Of a DNA stretch of 64,000 nucleotides, positions 10,886-38,336 are shown piece by piece. The DNA lies in assembly GCF_029227915.1 (NCBI RefSeq), contig NC_079878.1, positions 6,634,001 through 6,698,000 of the forward strand, read 5' to 3'. Position 1 is the stretch's first letter, and every line of letters starts with the position of its first letter. The position numbers were made by a program, and so were the translations under genes. Source of the stretch: Hydractinia symbiolongicarpus (Eukaryota; Cnidaria; Hydrozoa; Anthoathecata; Hydractiniidae). The notes under the pieces were generated by a model. That model was not told where the DNA came from and did no database searches. It saw only the letters and a list, made by a program, of their open reading frames with translations.

Positions 10886-10920
10886 AGTCCAGGTTCTAGG
10901 GCGTCCCTAGAACCTGGACT
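10886..10920. repeat. Perfect 16-bp hairpin with 3-base loop
   Basis: Arms AGTCCAGGTTCTAGGG (10886-10901) and CCCTAGAACCTGGACT (10905-10920) are exact reverse complements around a CGT loop. Just upstream a second, smaller hairpin (CCGCAGA / TCTGCGG, about 10862-10882) is present. The local GC content is far above the surroundings. It could be a tiny foldback transposon remnant or a structured RNA element; nothing decides between them. Confidence 0.8.
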
Positions 10921-11040
10921 TGTCGATCTTAAATGCTTTTTAACCGTTTTATGAGTGCATATATTTTGCATAGCCAGCCTTAGAAAGATCATGGATATAC
11001 CCTGTCTTTTTGGGAGCATGGCTTACTTTGAGAGTCCTAG

Positions 11041-11120
11041 TATGCATTAAGTACAAAAAAATGCGGACTTTTCAAATGTCCGAAAATAAAAACGTCCGAA
11101 ATTTTTTGTATTTAATGTAT
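11041..11120. repeat. Imperfect foldback, about 32-bp arms
   Basis: The left arm (TATGCATTAAGTACAAAAAA then TGCGGACTTTT) and the complement of the right arm (TATACATTAAATACAAAAAA then TTCGGACGTTT) match over about 32 bases with a few mismatches, around a loop of about 15 bases. TA at both outer ends hints at a miniature TA-specific transposon, but the element is too small to classify. Confidence 0.55.
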
Positions 11121-11553
11121 AACCACTAAATACGTCGTCACATGTTTTTCTACATGTAAAACTGAATTACGCTCTTGTACAACTAACAAACTTGTAGATG
11201 TGACGTAATACAATCGATAAGAATCTGGTGAAATGGAAACATTACGACTATTCTTCTCGGCAACTTTAAGCTAAAATCAACATTTTAGCCTTAACAACTA
11301 AGACTGAAATGAAAAATAGAGTTTGTTTATAAAACCGCATGACATGGGAACTTCGTTTTAAGTTTCTCGATTACCTTCCATCCATAACAAGTGGAATTGT
11401 AATAAAAGCATGGGGACGAAGTCGATAATAAATACATAATTACCGTAACTACAAATTGTTGTGGCGTGATTGCTAAAAATAGTTTTACTTGCTCTTACTA
11501 TGATGTACTTTTAATTAAAAATTTAGTGTTTGTTCATACAAGAAGGTTTAAAG

Positions 11554-12171
11554 ATGTGCAAATTTAGAGTGTTTTTAAATTATATTCAACTTTGTGTTTA
11601 TGCTTTCACTGGAATTATCGGAGCATTTTACCAATGGGCACCAAAAGATTCGTATGAGAATATACAAATTATAAAATGGTTTTATGCACCGCTGACGATG
11701 AATTTACTACTTATGATAAACCCTATTCTTGGTATTGTCGGTGAACGTAAAAAAAGAATGTGTTTCTATAAAGTAAAGTTTTGGTTGGACTTATGGCAGA
11801 TGCTGTGGTGGATAATTGGAATCATTTTTTACCTATTTGTATTCCTTCGTGATTATAAAAGCAGTTTTAAAGATGTGGGAAAGAGATTTCGGGGAGACGA
11901 TGATCTGTTTACGATAGTTAGGCCATGGAAAAACAGTAAAGAGAGTCTAGAATTAGAATATCATCTATTTATCATGTTTGTTACTCTCACCATTATTGAG
12001 TTTTTTCTACTAGTGACGTCACTGATTACGTTTTGTGCTCAGTTTCAATGTAGGTGTTGTTGCGGATCTTGTACTGGATCTTGCGAAAACGAAATTGTGA
12101 TTGATGAATTTACAACTGTGTACAAAGCAAACAATGGGGCGGAACAAGATGCATCCAACTACGAGGTTTAA
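11554..12171 (+). CDS. Uncharacterised four-helix membrane protein with Cys-rich tail
   Basis: Single-exon ORF of 205 residues from the ATG at 11554. The frame extends eight codons upstream only through a TTG, so that is not used. Four hydrophobic segments are visible: about residues 4-25 (VFLNYIQLCVYAFTGIIGAF), 43-63 (FYAPLTMNLLLMINPILGIV), 76-98 (FWLDLWQMLWWIIGIIFYLF) and 138-162 (LFIMFVTLTIIEFFLLVTSL). A Cys cluster follows the last helix (CRCCCGSCTGSC), a likely palmitoylation site, and the protein ends in a polar tail finishing SNYEV. The layout resembles tetraspan proteins in general, but no family signature such as the tetraspanin CCG loop is seen in the right place. No function is proposed. 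Confidence 0.65.
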   Translation: MCKFRVFLNYIQLCVYAFTGIIGAFYQWAPKDSYENIQIIKWFYAPLTMNLLLMINPILGIVGERKKRMCFYKVKFWLDLWQMLWWIIGIIFYLFVFLRDYKSSFKDVGKRFRGDDDLFTIVRPWKNSKESLELEYHLFIMFVTLTIIEFFLLVTSLITFCAQFQCRCCCGSCTGSCENEIVIDEFTTVYKANNGAEQDASNYEV

Positions 12172-12769
12172 ACAAAATTTTGGTAACTTGAACCTTAAAC
12201 ATTGTTGTTGTAAATTTTAACTAATCAAAATGTAGGAAGTCATTTGTACAAGTATAATAGTGATCACAGAAAAAGATACCACATGAAACTAAATTTTTAT
12301 CTGTTTTTGTTTATACGGAACTAGTTGGTAAGTATCCAACGAGCAGCAGTCAAACTTAAGAACGTCGAGGCTGAGATTTGACATAAATTGTGAACATGGT
12401 AAAAACGTGACAAGCCTGAATTCCTTTCTATATTACTAAGACTAGTTTTTAGTAGCCCGCGAACAAACCCACCATTCGCCTGTTCATTTTATTCCGACTA
12501 AGTCAGCCTATTTGCTTTTCCATGACGACAATGGCGCAGAGGGTTTCTCGAATGAGCGTTATTTTCCACTTTTGGGCGCTGATTTAAAAGTTGTGTTGTA
12601 AGACTTATTTTTTAAACGTGTCTATTAAAGCATTGAACACTTAGAGTCACGCTTGTTCTTCAGGCTCTTCGCCTTTTTTATATCTCGACTGGAAGGCGAC
12701 ATTACAACAAAAATGAAGAGTCCTGGAAGCAAAGTTGCACTTACGGTCATTTATGGTATACTATTAAGT

Positions 12770-12850
12770 AATCTCGTGCCCAGGGCTTGTTTTTCGCTTT
12801 CGTGTCAGCACGTCATCAGAAAGAGAAAGAAAAGCTCTGAGGACGAGATT
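12770..12850. mobile_element. CAACCTCGT-family MITE, 81 bp
   Basis: Left end AATCTCGTGCCCAGGGCTTG; right end on the complement AATCTCGTCCTCAGAGCTTT. These match the ends of the copies at 13936-14102, 37505-37553 and 43322-43402, whose consensus end is CAACCTCGTCCCCAGGGC. Inner sequence also pairs (TTTTTCGCTTTC / GAAAGAGAAAGAAA), making one long hairpin. No coding capacity. Confidence 0.7.
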
Positions 12851-13626
12851 GTGCAGTTTAAAACACTTTTAATATTTTTGATTTAGTTTTAAAAACGGGA
12901 AACTTTTACATTAACATTTTCGTCTGATAAAACCCTTTGTCACAACAAAAATTCCCAACTGCATTTTATTTCTCTCTGGAGTTTGATTATACAAAATTTT
13001 AGTCGTATAAATTAAATTAAATGTCTAGCTAGCGAAAGGAGTCGTCCATATATGCAAGTTGCGAAGGACTAAGAAAAGGAATTCACTCACAATGTGTACA
13101 CGAGGGGGTGTTGCGCATTATGCTTCATTATATCCTTTTGTCTTGCAGCTGCATGACCTCTCATGGTGCAACGTCAAAAAATAGTGAGTTCTAATGCACC
13201 CTAAATAAATAATTGCAGTACAGAATAGATTTTCCGTTAATTTGGTTACCCATGCGTGCTCTACCACTTAACGTAATTAATGTTCTTTGTTGCTGAATCC
13301 ACTAAATATAGTTTTAAATAGGTCCAACTGTGCGCTTGGAGATTGGGATTAAAATTTGAAATTGTTAGAAGTTTTAGAATTGTTAGAAGAACCCCTCTCT
13401 CTTGGTTATCCCAAATCTCTTTCCTGCTTCCTCTACCTTCTGCTGGAAACGAGGTTGTGTCCGTGTGTCTGTAACAGACAAAAGCGAATGTATTTCTTAC
13501 TTGGCAACTACCTAGACGTTACGGCACGACGTTAATGCATTTAGACTGTCTTCAATCCAATAAATGAGAATAGGGAAGCCATTGCAGTACAAATTTGAGA
13601 CCAAATAAGTTAGAAATGGATGGGAA

Positions 13627-13860
13627 CAACTGACGTCAACTCCTGCGCGGGGTAACTAAAGACCACCTGGGACCAAAATAGGACCAATTTCATAAAGCTA
13701 GGTCCCCCCTTTCGGAACAGAGGGGTAATGACGCCATCAAAAATCCTTAACACCGCAATATTCTTCAACAGTTTGTCAAAAACACACGATCCTATACATT
13801 TCCTTGATCAGCTTTTTCAGCTCTATACAATAGAGAAGGCAACGGGTAAATAAATCTCTA
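13627..13860 (+). repeat. Dispersed repeat family A, copy 1
   Basis: Shares an ordered set of blocks with 24128-24400 (same strand) and 43990-44305 (opposite strand): TGACGTCA, then CTAAAGACC...CTGGGACCAAAAT, then GACGCCATCAAAAATCC, a TCTATACAAT block and AAGGCAACGGGTA. Divergence between copies is substantial, so this is an old family. No ORF or terminal repeat could be defined; class unknown. Confidence 0.65.
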
Positions 13861-13935
13861 ACAAGAGGTTAGAAAGACTAAGGGGTTCTTCAACCAATGG
13901 ATCTGGTTGGATATTGTCTAGGATTATAGGTATGG

Positions 13936-14102
13936 CAACCTCGTCCCCAGGACTTGATATTATCAATGTTAAAAGTACAGTCTCTTTTCCTTAATCAGGT
14001 CCAAACCCAACCTCGTTTCGAGAGGTCTTTTTCTCTCTGTGACGATCTCAGATGACGAGAGATTGTCAGAAAAAGAAATAGAGTCCTGGGGACACAAGGT
14101 TG
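13936..14102. mobile_element. CAACCTCGT-family MITE, 167 bp
   Basis: Left end CAACCTCGTCCCCAGGAC; right end on the complement CCAACCTTGTGTCCCCAGGA. A second CCAACCTCGTTTCGAGAGG block and its complement GACGAGAGATTGTCAG lie inside, so the copy may be two nested or duplicated elements. Non-coding. Confidence 0.7.
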
Positions 14103-15376
14103 GTTTAAACCACAGAGATATAATAATTATATATCCATGTTCAAACTTTATTTTGTTTTTACCATTATAGGAATGTCCTTCACGAAGATTAATTTTCACG
14201 AGAATTTAATTTCGCGTATTAAATCTTTTCGTTTCGATGTTAAAAAATGATTGATGAGGAGACTAGTGGGATTGAAGATCGGAGAAGTATTATTAACAGG
14301 TCAAAAGGGAGTAAGCACATTGGTTATTCGTTTGTTCGATAGCTTTTTTTTATGAAAACATCTCGGATATAAGAAAGGACTCCGTATGGATTGCTGACTT
14401 TGAATATGGAAAGAGTTTTTTATTCAGTATGTTGTATTACGGTTATGCTCTTTCTTCCTTTGTCTCTCGCAGACCTATGTATGTTTTTAAAACGCATTCT
14501 TTGAGTGAATATATACCTCTACAAGCTAAAAAACTGCCCTGGAATGAGGTTGTTCACTCTATTGTTACTGGGCCGTTGAGGTAGTTTTTATACTTTGTGC
14601 ATATTTCGGTTGTGGATGAAGCGCTGAAAGTATTACATAGATAAAACTTTTATGGCCGTTGAAATTAACTTATTATTTAACATTATTTTCCCTTTACCTT
14701 TTGTGGTAGTTCGATATATGTTGATTCTCTCGGCGGTTTAAACACATCAATTTTCACATCCATATCAACCTCGTTGTCTTCTTTGCATATTGGAAGGTGC
14801 AGCACCGATGAGACTCTTTTTTTATATTTATATGCTTTTTATATTTATTATACTTAGACTATCGTCTAAAGAAAGAGAGGATGTTAAATCCTCTACCTCA
14901 CTACGTTTGATATAAAAGAAACTAAACAACTTCATCCTGACCCCGTTCTCGCTCTATTAAATTGGGGGACGTTCTATCTTTCGCCTTAAATTCACTAAGC
15001 GATGCGCCTAAAGCATAGCGTTGTTGCAGTGATACACGCGTAATTTTACTTCGTCATAAAATTCTTGGCATTTTCATTGCATGACATCTGTGGTCAGTAA
15101 ATAATGATGACAAAAAAATTCAAAAGTAACCAAAAGTTTATGACCATTAGTTAAGTAAATGTGATTTAGTTGTACATTTGCATGAGTAAGTTAGATGTAT
15201 TTTGTAACACACCATCGTTTTGTTAAAGCAGTAAGATAAGGAGTAAACATGAGATGCTGACTGGATCGATTTTCAGAGATTATATTCTGTGAAATGTGTC
15301 TGTTATCAGAATAATAAGTCCAAGCTAGTAGTTTCGAAATATAGTCCTTCATTGATTTAATCAATCAGTTGTTGGT

Positions 15377-15501
15377 TAGCTAGCTAGCTATCTGGGAAAC
15401 TAGCTATATTAGCTGGGCTATATATATATATGTTAGGTAGCTAAACCAGCAGTAACTGTCACCACAAGATCTCTAGCTAGCTAGCTTGCTAGCTAGCTAG
15501 T
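15377..15501. repeat. GCTA/TAGC-rich simple repeat
   Basis: Two clusters of TAGCTAGCTAGC-type tetranucleotides (15378-15412 and 15472-15502) flank a short (TA)n run and unique sequence. The tetramer is self-complementary, so the tract can fold. No function is assigned. Confidence 0.75.
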
Positions 15502-15748
15502 TGTATTTTCTATCCTGGTTAGCTAAAGGGTAACAACAAATAACTTTTGTCATTCCTTGTTGACTCTTTTCTGTGAAGGTGATCAAGTGGTTTTCTATAT
15601 AGACCAAAATCATTTTATTTTTTGGGCAAATATCTTGTCATGTGATTTGCAAACATTTTCTGAAAGACAGGGGTCTAGCCTTGGCCTCAAAGACAAGTGT
15701 TTAAGTAATTAAAAGGTTACTGGATTTTTTGGGTATAGATAAATTCTG

Positions 15749-16024
15749 TTGTTTACATTTTCAGTGGTAAGCTCTTTCGGCTCTGCCATTTGCATGACAG
15801 GAAAATTGTCAGTCTATTTTGTTATGTTAGGCATGTCTAGGACTTTATATGAATTTAAATAAATCAGAAGCGATCTATTAATACTTGGTAATAGTTTAAA
15901 ACCTCAAATAATGTTTTCATGAGAAGAAATTCACAGGAAAAATCTCTCTTTATCAAATCCTAGCATCTTTTTTCCTGCCACGCAAAGGACAAAGCCAAGG
16001 AGTTTACCACTGAAAAGTAAACAA
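15749..16024. mobile_element. Inverted-repeat element, 276 bp, about 50-bp arms
   Basis: The left arm begins TTGTTTACATTTTCAGTGGT; the complement of the right arm begins TTGTTTACTTTTCAGTGGTA. Both continue through related AAGCTCTTTCGGCTCTGCC / AACTCCTTGGCTTTGTCC blocks to GACAGGAAAA / GGCAGGAAAA. No coding capacity and no clear target duplication, so it is classed only as a MITE or foldback element. Confidence 0.65.
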
Positions 16025-16661
16025 TTAACATCAAACTTGAATTCATCCTTAAAAACGTATCCTATCATTTTATTTTAATAATACTTATTTAGAAATTATA
16101 GAAGCAGTATATATAAATCATTTTCTAGTTTACTAGCTAACTATTCTACTGGACTAGGCAGAGTAGGCGGTCAGAGTAGGCCGTGAAAACGCTCCTGCAA
16201 TTCCGATTTTTCATCAGTCAAAATTGCAGAGCATCTTCCCCACTTTTGATTTTTCTGTGAAATTCTACTAGTGATACATGGTTATTTTAGTTGTACTGTT
16301 TGGCTTCTGATAAAAAGTAACATGTTCGGTGTTAATTTATAGAACCGGACCGCAATATTGTGTGTCAATGTTTACAAATTCGTAATAAGGGTTCACTAAC
16401 TGTGTGGTTTGAGGAAAAATCAACTTCAATTTTATTTCCGGAGGGCATATCTCTGGACTACAACCTTTGAAAAAAATGTTTTGCCTCATATAAATAAGTG
16501 AGTTGTGTTTGTTTCTTTCTCAGCACTAAAATATTCTACACATCTGTGAGAATATGCATTTCACTCTTTTTGTGAGCAGGAACTACTGTAGGTAGTTTGT
16601 TTTTGTCCTTTTCTGTGTGTGTGTCTTTTTATTATTTTTTGTGTGTACTGCTAGGGATATT

Positions 16662-16949
16662 ATGATTCAATACCCTTGCAGTGTTTGTGGCAAATCCGTG
16701 AACAAGAATCAATCTGCTATATTTTGTAACGCATGTGACAAATGGTCACACTGCAAATGTAATAGGATTTCTGCACATGATTATGCCTTGCATCAAATAA
16801 AACCCATGGCATTTTGGACCTGTATTGAATGTGTCAGGAGGGCTCTCCCATTCTGCACTTCTTCAAAATCTTCTATACTAGAAGAAGGTGTATACAAAGA
16901 GGTATTTCTGTTGATAACAAACCAACTAAATGTTTTCTTGACCACCTAA
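16662..16949 (+). pseudogene. LINE ORF1 fragment with PHD finger
   Basis: From the ATG at 16662: MIQYPCSVCGKSVNKNQ, then IFCNACDKWSHCKC and FWTCIECVRRALPF, a PHD-type Cys/His pattern closely similar in layout to the ORF1 of the first element. The frame upstream of the ATG (from a GTG) is hydrophobic. It ends at 16949 without reaching the endonuclease. Confidence 0.65.
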
Positions 16950-17079
16950 AAACATTTGATTATTTTTCAGACATTATGGAACTTAATATGGGAGAGGGTG
17001 GTGTGAACTGCAAATACTATGAAATTGAGACTTTTTCTTTTTCATTAATGAACTCCAAGAAAAGTCCTTCTTTTTTCAC

Positions 17080-17982
17080 ATGAATATTGCTTTACCCGCA
17101 CATCATGACGAACTTAAACAGTTACTGACCAATCTAAATTTGAGCTTTGACATTATTGCTGTAACAGAATCAAAATTGCTAAATATGTCCTACAAAAATT
17201 ATAATTTGCCCTCTTTTCAAATGGAACATACTCTGAGCTCCAGTGAAAAGGGGGGAACCCTTTTATATATATCAAATAAAATAAAATATTCTCGTCGCAG
17301 TGATCTTGAAAATTCATCAACTTCCCGAAAGAACTTGAATCCACTTTTATAGAAATTCATAGAGTTAATAAAAAGAACATTGTTATAGGCTACATATACA
17401 AACATCCTGTGATGGATGTAAATGCCTTCAACAATGATTTTCTTTCTCCTGCTCTTTATTATTGTTGGGCATAAAATGTCCAACAATAATAAATCTCTTG
17501 TCTTACTGGGAGATTTTAATATTGATCTACTAAATGCTAATAGTAATGCAGATATAAATAATTTTTTAGGTATAACAAGTACTTTTTCTCTGCTTCCTCA
17601 AATTATTTTGCCTACTTGTGTGACAATTACTAGTCATACAATCATTGATAACATTTTTTGTTCTTCGGATCTTGTGGACACTGTTTCTGGTAACATTCTT
17701 ACTTCTGTATCTGACCATTTATCCCACTTCTTGATTTTAAAGAAAATGGAAAAAAGAAATTCCTTAGAGATGAAAGAGGTAAGAGATTGGTCAAAATTTA
17801 AACCTAACCTATTTTTGCAAAAAGTTTCATCAATTAACTGGAATGAAACACTCCAACTTCAGCAAACTGATGTTAACAAATCTTTTGATAATTTCTACAA
17901 CGGTGTCAATAGCCTTTTAGAAGAAAGTGCTCCTTTGCGTAAAGTTCCGGCTCATGAACTTCCCAACCCATGTAATCCATGA
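17080..17982 (+). pseudogene. LINE ORF2 fragment: endonuclease domain, frameshifted
   Basis: 17080-17352 carries the FDIIAVTESKLL motif and the GGTLLYISNKI segment. After a frame break, 17422-17982 carries LVLLGDFNIDLLN and SVSDHLSHFLIL, the metal-binding and catalytic DFN and SDH motifs of the EEP fold. The two pieces lie in different frames and the N-terminal endonuclease motif is degraded. Not functional. Confidence 0.75.
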
Positions 17983-18268
17983 ATGACTAAAGTTGTTTTT
18001 GTTCTATAAAAACATGTGGCCTGTTATATATAAAATTTCTATCTACAAAAGATCCAGATCACAAAGCTTTCTATCAGGAAAGATTTAAACTTTATCGCAT
18101 CACTAATGTCTCATTTTGCAGAGCAAATAAAACTAACTATTATAGGAAAGATTTTCAAGAAAATAGTAAATCTATACGTAATGAATGGAAAGGTATTAAC
18201 ACACTTATGTCAGGTAAAACTTATTCACAAGCGAATTAGGAAGTAATTCGCTTTTAGTTGATGGTTCA

Positions 18269-19160
18269 ATGGTCACTGACCCTAAAGTTATTGCTAACAC
18301 TTTTAACAGCTTTTTTGCATCTGTTGCTGATAAAATTAGGTCTAAAATACCAAAAACCCCTAAAACTTTCTCACACTATCTAAAAAATTCTAATCCTAAT
18401 ACACTGTTTTTGTCACCAACAACCAAAGATGAAGTGCTAAAATGCATCTCATCTTTCAACCAAAATAAAGCTAGTGGTCCACCTCGTATTATGTCCTTAA
18501 TTAAAGATGTTATATTTGAACCTATATCTGAACTTATCAATTTATCCTTTTTCTGGGCTCTTATCCAGATACCTAAAAGTTGCCAAAGTTATTCCAATTC
18601 ACAAAAAGGGAGCTAAACTACTATGTACCAATTACAGGCATATATCTTTGCTATCAAATCTTGATAAAATCTTTGAAAAGCTAATTTATCAAAGAGTTAA
18701 CAATTTTCTTCTTAAACACATTTCGTTATTTTTGCACCAGTTTGGATTTAGAAGAAATTATTCAACATCACATGCAACTATCAATATGATCCAAACTATA
18801 ATGGATGCGCTTGATAAAGGCAATTATGGGTGTAGAATTTTTATTGATCTCCAGAAGGCTTTTGATACTGTTGACCACAAAATTCTACAGAAAAAATTGT
18901 CTCACTATGGAATCAGAGGCCAAGCTCCATAACTTTTCAAATCCTACCTGAGCAACTGCAATCAGTTTGTTAACATCTCAGGTTTCACCTCAAAATGGGC
19001 TATTGTCAGACACGGTGTTCCACAAGGTTCTGTTTTAGGTCCTCTACTTTTTTAATTTACGTTAATGATTTAAACTGCTAGTAAATTCTCTTGTGTTCAT
19101 CACTTGGCTGATGACACTAATTTGTTACATTTTAATAAATCATCAAAATCTCTTAACATA
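18269..19160 (+). pseudogene. LINE ORF2 fragment: reverse transcriptase
   Basis: Motifs in order: TFNSFFASVADKIR (18290s), NQNKASGPPRI, KIFEKLIYQRVNNFL, FGFRRNYSTSHAT, FIDLQKAFDTVDHKIL (to 18932). Past a stop come VRHGVPQGSVLGPLLF (about 19010-19050) and HLADDTNLL (about 19100-19130), the catalytic box with Leu in place of the usual Phe/Tyr. Several frameshifts and stops. Confidence 0.75.
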
Positions 19161-19701
19161 AAGTAAATCTTGATTTAAAATTTCTTTGGCACTGGCATAA
19201 TGCCAAAAAATTGCCTTAAATGCCACATAAACGGAATACATCATTTTTAAACACGCCTCTAAGCCCATGGATCAGGAAATCCAACTTACTATAGGAGGTG
19301 AAAGATTATTTTAAAGCAACTCTATTAAATACCTATGTTTGAAGCTGGTGGTGGTGAAGCACGATATTTTAAAGAAATAGTGGGTAAAATTTTGCAAACA
19401 GACTATTTAGAAATCTTGTATAAATAAACAGCAAATTTTCTCAAGGCAGATTTTAAAATTAGTAATTGTTATAATTATTTGCCATAACTTATCTTATTTT
19501 TTCACATCACTTTTGTAATCAATTGTTAACATTTTTGGAAATTTTAAGTTTTTCCAAAGATAGTATAGCATTCTCAGTGCTCACTTTATCAAAATATGTG
19601 CATTCTTAATTTCATTCTCAAATAAGCACAAAGTAATGTTTCAGAATTTCAAGATGTTTTATGTATATATATTTCTTTTCTTAGAGTTTATAAAATACAC
19701 A

Positions 19702-36808
<17,107 letters not shown>

Positions 36809-37240
36809 ATTTTCACATGATGCGCACGTAGAATCGAATATTTTTATATTAAACTTGTATATATAGAAAGGATAATGAACTAGAAGTGGAAATATATTTT
36901 ACTAGTAGAATCACGATCAAATGAACTGTTGAGGAAGGCAACAAATAGGTTTATTTGGTCAGGAATTTGTAAAATTGGGAATTAAAAAAAGGCCTACATC
37001 ATATATGTTAACGGTAAAGGTTTGCATAATATTCAATGGAGCTGGAATTGATCAATTAATACGTTTATATCCTCTGCTTCAACAACAAATACAAAGCAAT
37101 CTGACGAAATGTTTTTCATAATAACGAAAAAACTGTATTTATTTGTAATAGAAATATTTTACTCATATTAATGTTTTTACTTTAACAAGACACTCACCTC
37201 TCTGATGGCATGGCGAAATCTGTTCAATAAATAGAAATTT

Positions 37241-37352
37241 TGTACACTCATCGTCTGTCCGTCTGTCACGCAAAATGGTACCGCAAATAGCAAAGAGCAT
37301 GCAATGCGGTATAAAAGAACGTGCGAACCCGTGGAAATATCCACTTAGGCAC
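37241..37352 (-). repeat. Dispersed repeat family B, copy 2 (inverted)
   Basis: On the complement it reads CCTAAGTGGATATTTCCACG, GGTTCGCACG..., TTTGCGGTACCATTTTGCGT and GACAGACGGACAGACGATGA, the same order as the copy at 38069-38198. The two copies flank the Tigger-like element in opposite orientations. Confidence 0.65.
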
Positions 37353-37447
37353 ACTACGCTTTTTTCATTTTGAGCCTGAAGTAATGCTTATTCCAATGCA
37401 AAGGTAATGTTTTATGAGGTATGTGAGGTTATTTATTTTGATAGCTA

Positions 37448-38024
37448 CACTCGAACCCCTATAACTCGAACTTCCAGTAACATTATTAGTTTCAACTCGA
37501 ACCCCAACCTCGTTCCCAGGGCATTTTGCCACAAGAGCCTGGGGACGAGGTTGCTCGAACCATGATAGGTCGAAGCCTTTGATAATCCGAATTTTACCTG
37601 TTACGACCAATATTCACCCGATAACTCGAACTTCAAAGTAAAAATAAAAACAAAATCTTAGTGAAAGTTAGAACTTGTTTTTTTAATTAAATATTTTTTT
37701 CTTTTAAAACTGATAAACTTCCTTTTTCCAGTAACATTGAGTGGACACTGTACGGGTACTGTAAAGGACCTGCACTTCTGTGTACAATACAAAAGCTCAA
37801 TGCACTCTCAATGTCAATTGACAGAGATGTTACCGCTAAAATAGCACAGAACGACAGAACATTTTTTCATTGATGTACAGTTTATCTTTCAAATGGAATA
37901 AAAAAAAAATTTTATAACTTGAACTATTTTTACTTATCTGCAAAAGTTGTCGACAACTCGAACATTTGACAACTCAGATTACTTTCTCGGTCCCATTGAG
38001 GTTCGGGTAATCGGGCGTGTACTG
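37448..38024. mobile_element. Tigger/pogo-like non-autonomous element, degenerate
   Basis: The left end CACTCGAACCCCTATAACTC and the complement of the right end CAGTACACGCCCGATTACCC are diverged versions of the AACTCGAAC-type inverted repeats typical of Tigger/pogo elements. Internal ATAACTCGAAC-like motifs repeat near both ends (37469, 37620, 37915, 37953). TA flanks both sides (37446-37447, 38025-38026). No transposase remains. A CAACCTCGT MITE has inserted at 37505-37553. Confidence 0.6.
37505..37553. mobile_element. CAACCTCGT-family MITE, 49 bp (near-minimal copy)
   Basis: Left end CAACCTCGTTCCCAGGGC; right end on the complement CAACCTCGTCCCCAGGCTCT. Little more than the two inverted repeats separated by about 12 bases. 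It lies inside the Tigger-like element, so it is the younger insertion. Confidence 0.75.
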
Positions 38025-38068
38025 TACAGTAGATAAGCCAAACTTCGTACTTCGTACTTTTTACACAT

Positions 38069-38198
38069 ACTAGTTGATGGCTCGTGGAAAAATCCACGGG
38101 TTCGCCCGTCTTTTTCACATCGCATTACGCACGCCTCGCTACTTACGGCACAATTTTGCGTGTCAGACAGACAGACGTATACGGGTATTATAATATAG
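38069..38198 (+). repeat. Dispersed repeat family B, copy 3
   Basis: ACTAGTTGATGGCTCGTGGA, AAAATCCACGGGTTCGCCCG, TTTTGCGTGTCAGACAGACA and GACGTATACGGGTATTATAA mark the copy. The CTCGTGGAAAAATCCACGGG segment near its start can form a small hairpin. Confidence 0.65.
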
Positions 38199-38309
38199 AA
38201 ACAGCAATTTAATTCTATTTTACATGTACCAATCTCTTCTCAAGTTCAAGTTGCCTCGCAAAGAAAAAATATAAAATTTATGATTTCAGTACAAAAATTT
38301 GAGAATAAA

Positions 38310-38336
38310 AACCCTAACCATACCCTAACCCTAACT
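38310..38336. repeat. Short interstitial telomere-like repeat (CCCTAA)n
   Basis: AACCCTAACCATACCCTAAC followed by CCTAACT: three CCCTAA units plus one degenerate unit, equal to TTAGGG on the other strand, the standard animal telomere repeat. It lies about 35 bp from the otopetrin stop codon and is too short to call a chromosome fusion or end-healing scar. Confidence 0.6.

Larger units (their letters stand above)
8009..11553. other. Intergenic region, repeat-bearing, no gene seen
   Basis: 3.5 kb between DNTTIP2 and the four-helix membrane protein. It holds the 128-bp tandem repeat (9133-9762), a strong hairpin at 10886-10920, a foldback at 11041-11120 and a half-copy of the CAACCTCGT inverted-repeat family near 10027-10053. 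The open frames near 10001-10264 and 10765-11019 overlap repeats or hairpins and show no domain. An AATAAA near 8304 could serve DNTTIP2. Related GAATTTCCGCGC sequences occur in opposite orientation at about 8880 and 9900, flanking the tandem repeat. Confidence 0.5.
12172..16599. other. Intergenic region with short transposon remnants, no convincing gene
   Basis: 4.4 kb between the four-helix protein and the second LINE. It contains CAACCTCGT-family MITEs (12770-12850, 13936-14102), a copy of a dispersed repeat (13627-13860), a GCTA-rich tract (15377-15501) and a 276-bp inverted-repeat element (15749-16024). An ATG at 12713 starts a short signal-peptide-like sequence but runs into the MITE. 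A 51-codon frame near 14431 shows no homology that I recognise. Distal aPKC promoter elements could also lie here. Confidence 0.5.
16600..19200 (+). mobile_element. Second non-LTR retrotransposon (CR1/Jockey-like), heavily decayed
   Basis: A LINE with the same plan as the first: PHD-finger ORF1 (16662-16949), endonuclease (about 17080-17982) and RT (about 18269-19150), all on the plus strand and interrupted by frameshifts and stops. It is a different subfamily from the 340-3925 copy: the proteins differ throughout and ORF1 has no 2A-like motif. Boundaries are approximate. It ends about 500 bp upstream of the aPKC start codon. Confidence 0.8.

Noticed and set aside
12713-12886. ATG with a signal-peptide-like sequence (MKSPGSKVALTVIYG)
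   Set aside because: It runs into a CAACCTCGT MITE after about 19 residues and no following exons with matching phase were found; a first exon ending at a GTATAC donor is possible but unsupported.
14176-14235. Possible solo end of the pogo-like family (AATTTAATTTCGCG)
   Set aside because: Only the subterminal motif is similar; the terminal 22-base consensus is not present and there is no partner end.
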